Assembly: GCA_023460795.1 (NCBI GenBank)
Contig: JAEWPC010000080.1
Location: 1-64,000, forward strand
Length of the DNA stretch: 64,000 nucleotides
Direction: 5' to 3'
From: Bacillota bacterium
GTDB taxonomy: Bacteria > Bacillota > Bacilli > Paenibacillales > Paenibacillaceae
Shown: one piece after another, positions 33,971 through 43,109 of the stretch
Position numbering within the stretch: the stretch's first letter is position 1
How the letters are laid out: the number at the start of each line of letters is the position of its first letter
Position numbers and translations under genes: made by a program
Notes under the pieces: generated by a model
Seen by the model: the letters and a program-made list of their open reading frames with translations, nothing else
Database searches by the model: none
Told to the model about the DNA's origin: nothing

Positions 33971-34114
33971 ATGAGCGCAACCAAGAAGAGAGCCCCCGTG
34001 AACCCACGTGCCAAGCAAAAAGAGACCGTGAACAAAAAGGCTCTTATTTGGATAGGCGTAACCTTCGCGGTTATCGTAGCGGTTATGGCCGTTCTATTGG
34101 TCGTCAATCCGTAA
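33971..34114 (+). CDS. Small single-pass membrane protein (47 aa)
   Basis: Short gene with a strongly basic head (MSATKKRAPVNPRAKQKE) and one C-terminal membrane helix, LIWIGVTFAVIVAVMAVLLV, ending NP. GAGAGGTTGATG lies upstream. The composition is that of a genuine tail-in membrane microprotein rather than chance. It is convergent with the L,D-transpeptidase gene, with only two bases between the stops. I do not recognise a named family; the function is unknown. Confidence 0.72.
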   Translation: MSATKKRAPVNPRAKQKETVNKKALIWIGVTFAVIVAVMAVLLVVNP

Positions 34115-34116
34115 TA

Positions 34117-35598
34117 TTAATCCAGCCAGTCATATATCTTATGGGGGTTTGTCTCGTCCTTCGCGTTGCTGAGCATGAATCGTTCAGCCGGCGCGCGAAG
34201 TTCGGTAGGCAGGCCCCCTTGCATTATCGTAACCGGCGTTCCGATCGGAACGAGATCGAACAACTCCTCGATATCTTCCTTCTTCATCCGCACGCAGCCG
34301 AGCGATTCGTCTTTCCCCATGCTGCCCGGTTTATCCGTTCCGTGAATGCCGTAGTCGCCGTCCGACAACGTCATGCCGCGACTGCCGAATTTGCCCTTAT
34401 CGGTTCCGTTCGGATTGCGAACCTTCTCGGTAATGACGAAGCTTCCTTCCGGCGTTCGAACGCCGCCTAAACCCACCTCGTAGTTCCTCAAGATGACATC
34501 TCCGCTGACGACCGCGAGCCGGTGGTTTGTCTTGTCGACAATAATGGCTAACGGTTGTTGCGTCATCGGCGCGATTGCTCCCGCCGGCGTCCCCATTCCT
34601 GCAATCGGACCGGTTATCGTCGGCCATCCGACGGACGTCGGCAATTTGCCGTCCTTCGGATTCGTAAGCTCGCCTATCACTTCCTCGAACCAAGGAGACA
34701 TCTCTTCGCTCCAGCCCGCGATCGTGTTGTTCGGATAATCGCCGTTCAGCGCTTCCGGATTAGCCGGCCATTTGCCCGTTCGCTCCTTGTAACGCACGAT
34801 CGCGGAACGCAGCACGAGCTTGCTCTCTTGAAGCGGCTTCCACTCTTGTATTCTCTTCTGCGCGGAGCTCGGGTCTTGCGGCTTGCAATTGCACCACTTG
34901 GCGTCATGCCAATTGACTCCGGAGGAACCGAGCTTATCATCGACCGCGACCGTCGCCAGCGGTTTGCCGCTCTTCACCCAATCGTTCCATTTGCCCAGTG
35001 ACGCCGCCTGGACGAGCATTCTAGCATCGTTATTGATAGATGGCAGCAGGAGCGCACCGAGCGCCGTCTGGCCGTCCTTCAGCGGGTCGCGCGCTGCAGA
35101 CACGGCGCCTAGAGGCGCATCTATCAGGGCGATGATCGGCGCTGGGGACGGCGGATCTTTCAGTATCGCTTCCACGGAGGGCGAAGGGGTGCCGATCGTA
35201 TCCGACTGTTGCTCTTGGTTGGCCGCTTCCGATTGCTTATGTTCTTGCGCAATCGCGTAAAGTCCAAGACCGATCGCGCCGATGAGCACGGTGAATACGG
35301 CCGACCAGATCCAGAAAGCCTTTCGATGATTAATCGTATCTTTTTTCGGCTCCGGAAGCGACGGCGCGGGTTTCCCCTCGAACGCCGTATAGATGTCCCC
35401 CGCTTGCCCGAAGCAATAGGTCGCCTTCGCGGTATCGCCTTTACCCTCGTACTGTTTGCCGAGCAAATACCAAGCCATGCGGCTGTCCTCGTGCTTCAAT
35501 AGATATTCCTTCAGAGGAAAAGCATCGTCCACGTCGGGCACGTTATCGTAGAAGTGCTGAATTTGCTGTTCGATACGTTTTTCTTTGTTCACCGTCAC
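34117..35598 (-). CDS. Membrane-anchored L,D-transpeptidase (YkuD)
   Basis: Peptidoglycan cross-linking or protein-anchoring enzyme. With GTG at 35598 (seven bases after AAGGAG) it has 493 residues. The cytoplasmic N-terminus (about 1-85) contains a TPR-like stretch, MAWYLLGKQYEGKGDTAKATYCFGQAG; a membrane helix follows at about 95-115; then an external linker and the YkuD domain near residues 355-480. The active site shows DGDYGIHGT and, further on, ESLGCVRMKKED with the catalytic Cys. It is the last gene on the minus strand of the FecR cluster. A cytoplasmic TPR-like domain is unusual for this enzyme class. Confidence 0.87.
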   Translation of the reverse strand: MTVNKEKRIEQQIQHFYDNVPDVDDAFPLKEYLLKHEDSRMAWYLLGKQYEGKGDTAKATYCFGQAGDIYTAFEGKPAPSLPEPKKDTINHRKAFWIWSAVFTVLIGAIGLGLYAIAQEHKQSEAANQEQQSDTIGTPSPSVEAILKDPPSPAPIIALIDAPLGAVSAARDPLKDGQTALGALLLPSINNDARMLVQAASLGKWNDWVKSGKPLATVAVDDKLGSSGVNWHDAKWCNCKPQDPSSAQKRIQEWKPLQESKLVLRSAIVRYKERTGKWPANPEALNGDYPNNTIAGWSEEMSPWFEEVIGELTNPKDGKLPTSVGWPTITGPIAGMGTPAGAIAPMTQQPLAIIVDKTNHRLAVVSGDVILRNYEVGLGGVRTPEGSFVITEKVRNPNGTDKGKFGSRGMTLSDGDYGIHGTDKPGSMGKDESLGCVRMKKEDIEELFDLVPIGTPVTIMQGGLPTELRAPAERFMLSNAKDETNPHKIYDWLD

Positions 35599-35669
35599 TT
35601 GCACGCTCCTTGCGATGCGCAACTCTCTCTATAGGTTTTTATCGGTCATATTGGCAATAGAATGAAGAA

Positions 35670-35705
35670 AGCCCCTTCCGAATCGGCGAACCGATCGGAG
35701 GGGCT
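35670..35705. terminator. Terminator of the second FecR gene
   Basis: AGCCCC-TTCCGA and TCGGA-GGGGCT pair with a short inner CGG/CCG stem. TTTC follows on the minus strand. Confidence 0.7.
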
Positions 35706-35728
35706 AATAACTTAATAAGTTGGACTTA

Positions 35729-38542
35729 TTAACTAGACGGCATAACTAGACTTATAGTGTATGTTTTTTGCGTTAGTCCGCCGTAGGATTTGTACTCTAT
35801 CGTGAACGTCTTTTCTGGTCCGTCAAACGGGATCGAATAGAAGCCGTCAAGCGGAAGTATGGGAACTCCACCATCGTAAACAGTTACCCGTCCACCCGTT
35901 CCGTTATTAAACACGGGTATAAAGTTAAACGAAGTCGCTTCTACAGGCATTTCAATCGACGTCGTCGACGTATCCGATATTGCCGTCGGAGGAGAGCTTT
36001 CCCCATACTTCCTCAATCCGTAAATGAAATCTACATTATCCGGTTTGAAGGTAATATCCCTGCCAATAAGTTTCCCATCCGATTCCAACCATACGTAGCC
36101 GTATTCATACGAGGAGTTGTCCAACTGAAGGTTAAATGAACCGTCGCTTGCAGGATAAAACACATCGTACTCTTCGCCGTATTTCTCGATTGAGTGGACG
36201 GTAAACGGCGATGCAGCATCCATACTCGGCATAATCGTTACTGAAGTTGCGCCAGGTAGATACCAAATCTCCCAGTTGTTGGAGTACGATTCTGCGCTTC
36301 CCGTTTGCCCGTTGTTATCTAATACCATCCAACTCTGAACTGTTGTTAAGAGGACTTCGCCTTTCCACAACAACATTTCGTAATCTCTCGCAGGTAGATT
36401 GCCAGATGCGTCGGAGACACGGATACTGAAAGTATTCCACCCCGCGGACAAGTAATCGAATAACGAATAGCCTGAGGCTCCCTTATTGATAGGCGTTCCG
36501 TTAAACGAAACTTGAACAAGCGAAGTTGGCACTTTCGTATCTACGGACAGGTTCACTTCGGTAACCGTCGACTCGACGACTCCGGAGTAAGTATCGCTAT
36601 CGACCTGTCGAACGTATGACGTGTTTACAGTTAACGAACTGAGTTTAACAACGTTCGCATTAAGTACATGGAACGTATAGGTAACCGGTATGCCAACCTC
36701 TGGTGTAACGGTCACTTCAAGCAAGTTATCATCTCCAACCAGGTAGGATGGTTTAAACATAAAACTGGCCTCATATGGGGGAACAAATGAACCGTTAAGC
36801 TTGACGCTAACGGACAACCCTGGATCCGTTATCGCGACAATATAATTAGTGTCCACTTCGCCGTAATACTCGAATATTTCCGGATTGAAAGATGCCATCA
36901 AATCCAATCCGTCAAAGTCTACTAGCCTTGCCGTGCCTACACGGCTAATCTGTACCGTATACGTCTTCGTCGTACCGCTCGATGCAGTGACGACGATCGT
37001 AACGACGTTATTCCCGATGTTAAGCGGTATTCCTACGCTATAACCGCCGCTGGCTACGACCGAACCGTTAACCGTTAACGTATCGGATGTGTCGGCGGCT
37101 ACAGGCCTAATATAAACGTAGGATACGTTGGAAGCTGCCTGTGCCGTATAGTTGGTTGTCGACGAATTAAACGTAGGCAATAGGTCGATCGTCGTAGAAC
37201 TTGGCGGAGGTTCGACAGGCGGGCTGGCTTCGCCTACGTACTTAATGATTCGCAAGCTTGTCAGCGTACCAGCCTGAGACGATTCGCTAGGCGATGGGCC
37301 AGGGTTGCCGGAAGATCCGTTACCGCCTGAAGTAGTCGTGCTAGGAGTTGCCGCGTTATTCTCCTCAAGCCGCTTGTCTCTCTCTCCCCTCAGACGCTTC
37401 TTCTCCAACTCATCCAACTGCGACTCATACTGCTCGTATGCCTTGTTCTGATTTTTCTTAATCGCCTCTTCGGCTGCCTTCTTCTGATTCTCTTGCTTTT
37501 CCCGCAGCTTGTCACGAAGCTCTTTATCGCGGATCAGCTCAGCCTGCCTGCGCAACTCCTCGGCTTGTCTCTGCAGCGCGAACTGTTTGTCCTTGATTTT
37601 GGCCGATTGAGCGATGTCTTCTGCGGACAAGTTCAGCTCGCGCAGACTATCCATGATCCTATTCAGCGCGGTTATAATGTCCTGGATTTCCTTATTCGCC
37701 GTCTGCTTCTGCACGCTCGACGCAACCGCTCCAACGATGTTCTCGATGTTACCCCGTACTCGTTCTTTCTCTTGCGCAGACTCTCCCGCACTGCTCTGGG
37801 ACAGATACGTGTCCATTAACGATTTGTTCTCGGCGACGATGTCTTGGGCGGATAGCAAGAACGCTTTAATAATCTCCGGACCGCTCTGCGAGACGATCTG
37901 CTGTATATCGATCGGACCCTTCAACAAGTCCGGTTGGCCTTGCTGGGTCGGCGAAATGAACACTTGCTGGGCCGGGTAGACGTTCTGGGTCGGCTGTTTG
38001 CCGGTCGTTGCGTTACCGTTCGGGCTCGTCCGAACGATGCCCGCGGCGACGGTCATATTCGTCGCGCCTGTCAACGGATTGACGTTAACGAAGAAGTGCG
38101 TGCCGCGAACGCCCATGACGGCCGTCGGCGTCTCTAAGGTGAATTCGTCGTTCACGCTTGCGATGGACTTAACGTCGACCCATGCGTTGCCGCTCCACAT
38201 GCTGACTTTGGTCGTCGTGCCTTTTTTACTCGAAAGCTTGGAGAACGACAGCCTCGTATTCGCCGATACCGTCATTTTATCGTCTTCTGATGTGCCGTTC
38301 GCGAACTGAAGCATGGCCGATCCGCCGCTTCCGACGGATAAGACGTCCCCTTCGTTCAGGCTCATCTTGGCGAATGCCGTAAACTCCTTGGCGCCGCCGG
38401 CTTTCTTGACCTTAACCGTGCCCTTCAGTTCCTTAATGACCGCTACGCGCGTCGAGGCAGCGTCAGCGATATTCGTTAATGCTCCGTTAATCGGCACAGC
38501 AATTACGAAGAAGGCAATGAATGCCATCATGAGTTTACGCAT
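35729..38542 (-). CDS. Secreted FecR-domain protein with cadherin-like repeats
   Basis: Secreted protein of about 937 residues. The start at 38542 gives a signal peptide cleaved near NIADA-ASTR. A FecR domain follows at about 33-170 (LKGTVKVKKAGG, LSVGSGGSAMLQFANG, TPTAVMGVRGTHF). Next come a helical/coiled-coil region rich in Lys, Glu and Gln at about 300-405 (LREKQENQKKAAEEAIKKN), a Ser/Gly/Pro linker, and several beta-sandwich repeats of the cadherin-like type (TYTVQISRVG, TYTFHVLN, TYTISLV at repeat ends). No cell-wall anchor is seen. Its first 170 residues are almost identical to those of the other FecR gene in the cluster. It is probably a surface adhesin or sensor. Confidence 0.85.
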   Translation of the reverse strand: MRKLMMAFIAFFVIAVPINGALTNIADAASTRVAVIKELKGTVKVKKAGGAKEFTAFAKMSLNEGDVLSVGSGGSAMLQFANGTSEDDKMTVSANTRLSFSKLSSKKGTTTKVSMWSGNAWVDVKSIASVNDEFTLETPTAVMGVRGTHFFVNVNPLTGATNMTVAAGIVRTSPNGNATTGKQPTQNVYPAQQVFISPTQQGQPDLLKGPIDIQQIVSQSGPEIIKAFLLSAQDIVAENKSLMDTYLSQSSAGESAQEKERVRGNIENIVGAVASSVQKQTANKEIQDIITALNRIMDSLRELNLSAEDIAQSAKIKDKQFALQRQAEELRRQAELIRDKELRDKLREKQENQKKAAEEAIKKNQNKAYEQYESQLDELEKKRLRGERDKRLEENNAATPSTTTSGGNGSSGNPGPSPSESSQAGTLTSLRIIKYVGEASPPVEPPPSSTTIDLLPTFNSSTTNYTAQAASNVSYVYIRPVAADTSDTLTVNGSVVASGGYSVGIPLNIGNNVVTIVVTASSGTTKTYTVQISRVGTARLVDFDGLDLMASFNPEIFEYYGEVDTNYIVAITDPGLSVSVKLNGSFVPPYEASFMFKPSYLVGDDNLLEVTVTPEVGIPVTYTFHVLNANVVKLSSLTVNTSYVRQVDSDTYSGVVESTVTEVNLSVDTKVPTSLVQVSFNGTPINKGASGYSLFDYLSAGWNTFSIRVSDASGNLPARDYEMLLWKGEVLLTTVQSWMVLDNNGQTGSAESYSNNWEIWYLPGATSVTIMPSMDAASPFTVHSIEKYGEEYDVFYPASDGSFNLQLDNSSYEYGYVWLESDGKLIGRDITFKPDNVDFIYGLRKYGESSPPTAISDTSTTSIEMPVEATSFNFIPVFNNGTGGRVTVYDGGVPILPLDGFYSIPFDGPEKTFTIEYKSYGGLTQKTYTISLVMPSS

Positions 38543-38564
38543 ATCCACTCTCCGTTCATCAAAA

Positions 38565-38594
38565 GAGCTAACGCCACACTTGCAGCATTAGCTC
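38565..38594 (-). terminator. Terminator of the NHL protein gene
   Basis: GAGCTAA and TTAGCTC pair around a 16-base loop, with TTTT following on the minus strand, just before the next FecR gene. Confidence 0.65.
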
Positions 38595-38612
38595 GGATGT
38601 AAAAGCGCTAGA

Positions 38613-40199
38613 TTAATTGAATTGCTTATCGCGAATGACGACGATTTGCGGCTTGTCGTCCCATTGAATGTCGTACCCGCTCTCTTCGGCGAAGAAGCGA
38701 ACCGGAAGGAACAGACGATCCGTTTTTTCCACGGTTGCCGAGTTCAGAGCAACTTGCTGAGCGACGCCGTCCACGGTCTTCGTGACGGTCTTCATGTTCT
38801 TCTTGATCGTATAGACGGTGTTGCCTTTCGTTAATGTAGCTGCCTGCGCTTTATCGTCGTAATCGACCGTGTAACCGAGCGCGTTGCCAATGCTGCGGAT
38901 CGGCAGCAATACCGCACCTGGCGACATGATCGCCGGCACGTCGGTCTTCAGCAGTTCGCCGTTAAGCAACACTTTGATCGACTTATCGGTCGGCATGGAA
39001 GCCGGTGCCGCGTATTTCTGAAGGACGCGGATTTTGTTGCTATTCTGGTCGATGACGACGAGGCGGCCATCCGGGAGAATCGTTACGTCGGTCGGATTAT
39101 CGAATTGCGCAGACTCCGATACGCCATCCGAATCTCCGCCATCTGTTGCCATACCGGCCAAGGTGCCGACTTGTCCATCTTTCAACGTACGAATCGCATG
39201 GTTCAACGTGTCCGCGATAATCAATGTGCCATCCGGTGCGACCGTCAAGCCTCTAGGGGCGTTGAAACGGGCTTTCAATGCATCTCCGTCAACAAAGTCG
39301 CCTTCAACGAATTGTTGCTCCTTGCCAAGCTCGCCGCCGCCGGCAACCGTGCTTACGGTTCCTGCCGCGAAATCGATATACCGAATACGTTGGTTACCCA
39401 GATCGCTAACGTATAGATTGCCTTTCGAATCTAGCGCGAGACCGCTAGGTTCATTGAACTGCGAGGATGCAATCGGACCGTCCTTGAAGCTGCCCCAGTA
39501 ATCGACCACTCCCGGAAAATACTCGACCGGTCGGTTCGAATCCGCCGTCAGCGTCGTCACTTTACCGTCCGAAGTAATCTTGCGGATCGCGTGGTTCAAC
39601 GTATCCGCTACGTATACCGTTCCGTCTTTGGCTACCGCTACGTCGGACGGATGATCGAAGCTTGCTGCCGCGCCGATTCCGTCATCCGAACCGAGTTTCC
39701 CGCTTCCCGCGAGCGTCGATACTTTACCGTCTTTCGTAATGACGCGAATGGCGTTGTTCTCGAAGTCCGCTACATAGACGGAACCCTTCGAATCGATCGC
39801 CAAACCTGCCGGGTGCTCGAAAGCGGACTTCAGCAGCACGTCGTCGTTGTAACCACCAATTGGATTGTTAGCTTCGTCCTGTCCAAGGTCAAGGCCGGCG
39901 TAAGTGTCCGTCTTATCGGCCGTGACAACCCGAATCAGATGGTTCTCATAGTCGGATACGAGTAGTCTGCCATCCGGCAGCGCCACCGCCGAGTAGGGTT
40001 GGAAGAACGTAGCGTCCTTGTTCGCGCCGTTGGCATGACCGAGTTCGGATTTACCTACGATCGTACGTACCTCGTACAGCTTGGACGACTTCGTCCAGCC
40101 GTAATCCGCGGAAGCGGCGGAGGCGATGCTTGGGACGGCAAGCGCCAGTGTTAGCCCGAGCGTCAGTGCGACGCTTTTGTTCATACGAAAAATGTTCAT
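38613..40199 (-). CDS. Secreted NHL beta-propeller with copper-amine-oxidase-type stalk domain
   Basis: Exported 528-residue protein; signal peptide cut near SIASA-ASAD. Residues about 45-385 hold six NHL-type blades with recurring phrases such as HPAGLAIDSKGSVYVAD, HPSDVAVAKDGTVYVAD and APRGLTVAPDGTLIIAD. The C-terminal 125 residues are a Cu_amine_oxidN1 domain (IKVLLNGELLKTDVPA, VLLPIRSIGNALGYTVDY, RLFLPVRFFAEESGYDIQW), a wall-associated module found in many Paenibacillus surface proteins; despite the name it has no oxidase function. AGGAG lies eight bases before the ATG. It sits between the two FecR genes on the same strand. A ligand- or protein-binding scaffold is the likely role. Confidence 0.88.
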   Translation of the reverse strand: MNIFRMNKSVALTLGLTLALAVPSIASAASADYGWTKSSKLYEVRTIVGKSELGHANGANKDATFFQPYSAVALPDGRLLVSDYENHLIRVVTADKTDTYAGLDLGQDEANNPIGGYNDDVLLKSAFEHPAGLAIDSKGSVYVADFENNAIRVITKDGKVSTLAGSGKLGSDDGIGAAASFDHPSDVAVAKDGTVYVADTLNHAIRKITSDGKVTTLTADSNRPVEYFPGVVDYWGSFKDGPIASSQFNEPSGLALDSKGNLYVSDLGNQRIRYIDFAAGTVSTVAGGGELGKEQQFVEGDFVDGDALKARFNAPRGLTVAPDGTLIIADTLNHAIRTLKDGQVGTLAGMATDGGDSDGVSESAQFDNPTDVTILPDGRLVVIDQNSNKIRVLQKYAAPASMPTDKSIKVLLNGELLKTDVPAIMSPGAVLLPIRSIGNALGYTVDYDDKAQAATLTKGNTVYTIKKNMKTVTKTVDGVAQQVALNSATVEKTDRLFLPVRFFAEESGYDIQWDDKPQIVVIRDKQFN

Positions 40200-40251
40200 G
40201 TTCTGTTCTCCTTTTAATTCATCTAATCTTGTAATCTCATCTATTCGTTCA

Positions 40252-43095
40252 TTAATTCGTAGTCGTAATCGTAAGGTTCGTCGGCATCATGATGCCACTC
40301 GCTTTGTCTTTTACGACCACATAATAATGTTGCTCGTAGTACCCCGGATAGAATTGGTATACGTTGTTAATCGGATAGATCTTGTTCCCTCGGTCATCGA
40401 ACACCCCGACGAATTCCTTGCCTGCCGGCAACAACCCGGGATCCGCAGGGTTTATCGTCATAGATACGCTTTCCATGTACAAGTCGTCCGGATAAGTATA
40501 TTCGAACCCATTGAGCATGAAATCAGTCGGGTGTAGATCGTCGATGCCGTTATAGATAATCAACTTAGACGGTGAATAGGTTTCTTCAGGCGCTAAAGGG
40601 TTGCTAATATTAACGTTAAAGACGTTTACGCTATTCGGTTGGAGATACGTTGCTTGAACGACGCTCATCTCTCCTTCGTACAACGCTTCCTCTAGCAGCC
40701 CTCCCGTTTCGCTTGATCCTGTAATCGTTAGGTATTCAAACATAGGTTCCAAGTTAATCGTATCCTCGGATACGGGAGCATGAATGATCCAAGTATTGTT
40801 GCCTGCGTACCTCTCCTCCAAATGTTCGTTATTATCGCCTTCGATCCAAGAGAAACTTAACGGCGGATCGTTCTTGTGAATGTTTAAGACGTAGCGATGC
40901 TCGTATATATCGTCATAGTTGACATACAAGGTGAATCGGTTATCCCCTCTTTGCAGGCTATCGCAATCGTTGCAATTGTTGGACGTCCAATTCACTTTCG
41001 TCCAATCCCGTTCATCCCATACTTGTCCATTTCCTTTTAAATCGCCATAGAATTTCATGTAGAGTCGCTTCGCCAGGAATGAAACATCGGCGTATTGCTC
41101 CCCGCCCTGACTGCCGAAATGTACAGACGGATCTTCGCTGAAGTTCTCTCGGAACTCGATGTTGTCGATGAAGAGCTGTTGCCAATCCGGCTCGGCGACG
41201 TGATTGACCAACTCGAAGTATAAGCTCGTATCACCCATATCTACCGTGAATTGATAAACCTCTCCATCTACTAAATTCCGTGCGGTCAGCCCGGAAATTT
41301 CATAGTTACAATCCTCATAGTAGCCGCAAACTAGAATTCCTTCGACTGCCGAACCATTGAAGGTAGGGTTGAACGTGATGGAACCGATCGGGCCGGTCGT
41401 TGTTATAGCTTTGAAATGACCAAGACCCAGAGGCTCCCAGATCAAGTCTTCACCGTCGGTTGACGTCGTAAAGCTGAAGCCCTCCGGAAGAGAAGGAATG
41501 GTTACGAATAAAGTAAACCGCTTCGTGTTGTTGGAAGAAGCGATTTCCCCATGCGGTTTCAAGTCTATTGTAATTTCATTACGAACGCGGGTAAGAGTAA
41601 ACTCGGTATTAGATCCCTCGTAAGCATAAGGAGTACCGTTGACCGAAACTTTCACATCATAGTCCGCGAACGCAGAAGCTTTCTCAAGCGATAATGTGAT
41701 GATTTTAGTCCTATCAGAGATTGCATATTCGGCGTTGTCTTTATCTAATGGCACTTCATATTCGATGTCGATCCATTCATACTCACCCAATTGTCTCTCA
41801 TGAGAAACTGTCAAAGATTGCAACGGATTGATATAAGATGGGGGCGTAGGACCGCCTCCGTTGCCGCCCGGAATGATAGGCGAAGGCGACTGAACTTGAG
41901 CTTGCGGAAGATTGTTCTTGTCTCTTCTCAGACGCTCTTTCTCCGAATCGCTAAGCTGCGACTCATATTTAATGAATGCTGCTTCCTGTTTCTTCTTGAT
42001 CGCTTCCTCGGCGGCTTTCTTCTGCTCTTCCTGCTGTTTCTTAATCTTCTCTACCAGTTCTTTATTGCGCGACTGTGCCTCTTCTTGCTTCTTTTTCTCG
42101 GCTTCTTCCTTCGCTTTCTTCTCGGCCTCGCGTTGAATCTCTTGCTTTTGCTTTTCTTCGTTGGTTAGTTGCAATTCCTTGATGCTTAGATCCATCTTCT
42201 GTCCGGCATTCTTAAGCAACTCATCTTGAATTTTATCGATGGCGTTCTGTTGAATGATCTTCGCCGTAAGGGCTTGATTCACGATAACGGACACCAGATG
42301 ATTAATATTATTCTGAATTCGATCTAGATCCGGCTGCAGGATGCCCAAATCCTTCGTGTACTGAGACATCAACCTAGCATTCTCTTGCTGGATCTCGATG
42401 CTGGCCTTGAGCATCGCTTCGATCAATGCGGCTCCCGCTTGGTTGACCAAGATCGAAGGATCGATCGGCGCGGGCACGATCGTCGGCAACCCCGTCAAGT
42501 TAGGCAAAGCGAGAATCGTCTGGTTCGGATAGATGAATTGCGGAGGTTGCGGTACAGACAAGTTCGGAACCGGCGGCATCATCGATACGATGCCTGCGCC
42601 TACGCTTAGCTGCGTGCTTCCCGTCAACGGGTTCACGCTCGTCATGAAATGCGTTCCCCGAACGCCCATGACCGCGGTAGGAGTCTCGAGGGTGAACTGA
42701 TCGTCTTTGTTCGCGATCGACTTGACGTCGACCCATGCGGAACCGCTCCACATGCTGACTTTCGTCGTCGTCCCCTTCTTGTTGGACAGCTTCGAGAACG
42801 ATAGTCTCGTATTGTCGCCGACCGTCATTTTGTCGTCTTCGGACGTCCCGTTCGCGAATTGGAGCACGGCGGAACCGCTGCTTCCTACGGATAGGACATC
42901 ACCCTCGTTCAAGCTCATCTTGGCGAACGCCGTGAATTCCTTGGAACCGCCGGCTTTCTTCACCTTGACGGTGCCTTTCAATTCTTTGATGACGGCTACC
43001 CGGGTCGAAGCGGCGGACGACTCGTTCGCCCAGACGCCCAGGAACGGAACCACGACAAGTAACAGCGCCATCAATCTTATCAAACTTTGTCTCAT
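40252..43095 (-). CDS. Secreted FecR-domain protein, paralogue
   Basis: About 947 residues from the ATG at 43095 (AAAGGAG nine bases upstream). It has a signal peptide cut near NESSA-ASTR, then a FecR domain (about 30-165) that matches the other FecR protein almost residue for residue (LKGTVKVKKAGGSKEFTAF, MTVGDNTRLSFSKLS). A Pro-rich linker is followed by a long charged coiled coil at about 290-400 (EAEKKAKEEAEKKKQEEAQ). The remaining 530 residues form beta-rich repeats unrelated in sequence to the paralogue. It begins 14 bases after the cyclase stop, so the two are one transcript. An adhesive or ligand-sensing surface role is inferred. Confidence 0.85.
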   Translation of the reverse strand: MRQSLIRLMALLLVVVPFLGVWANESSAASTRVAVIKELKGTVKVKKAGGSKEFTAFAKMSLNEGDVLSVGSSGSAVLQFANGTSEDDKMTVGDNTRLSFSKLSNKKGTTTKVSMWSGSAWVDVKSIANKDDQFTLETPTAVMGVRGTHFMTSVNPLTGSTQLSVGAGIVSMMPPVPNLSVPQPPQFIYPNQTILALPNLTGLPTIVPAPIDPSILVNQAGAALIEAMLKASIEIQQENARLMSQYTKDLGILQPDLDRIQNNINHLVSVIVNQALTAKIIQQNAIDKIQDELLKNAGQKMDLSIKELQLTNEEKQKQEIQREAEKKAKEEAEKKKQEEAQSRNKELVEKIKKQQEEQKKAAEEAIKKKQEAAFIKYESQLSDSEKERLRRDKNNLPQAQVQSPSPIIPGGNGGGPTPPSYINPLQSLTVSHERQLGEYEWIDIEYEVPLDKDNAEYAISDRTKIITLSLEKASAFADYDVKVSVNGTPYAYEGSNTEFTLTRVRNEITIDLKPHGEIASSNNTKRFTLFVTIPSLPEGFSFTTSTDGEDLIWEPLGLGHFKAITTTGPIGSITFNPTFNGSAVEGILVCGYYEDCNYEISGLTARNLVDGEVYQFTVDMGDTSLYFELVNHVAEPDWQQLFIDNIEFRENFSEDPSVHFGSQGGEQYADVSFLAKRLYMKFYGDLKGNGQVWDERDWTKVNWTSNNCNDCDSLQRGDNRFTLYVNYDDIYEHRYVLNIHKNDPPLSFSWIEGDNNEHLEERYAGNNTWIIHAPVSEDTINLEPMFEYLTITGSSETGGLLEEALYEGEMSVVQATYLQPNSVNVFNVNISNPLAPEETYSPSKLIIYNGIDDLHPTDFMLNGFEYTYPDDLYMESVSMTINPADPGLLPAGKEFVGVFDDRGNKIYPINNVYQFYPGYYEQHYYVVVKDKASGIMMPTNLTITTTN

Positions 43096-43109
43096 GGATG
43101 AATCTCCTT

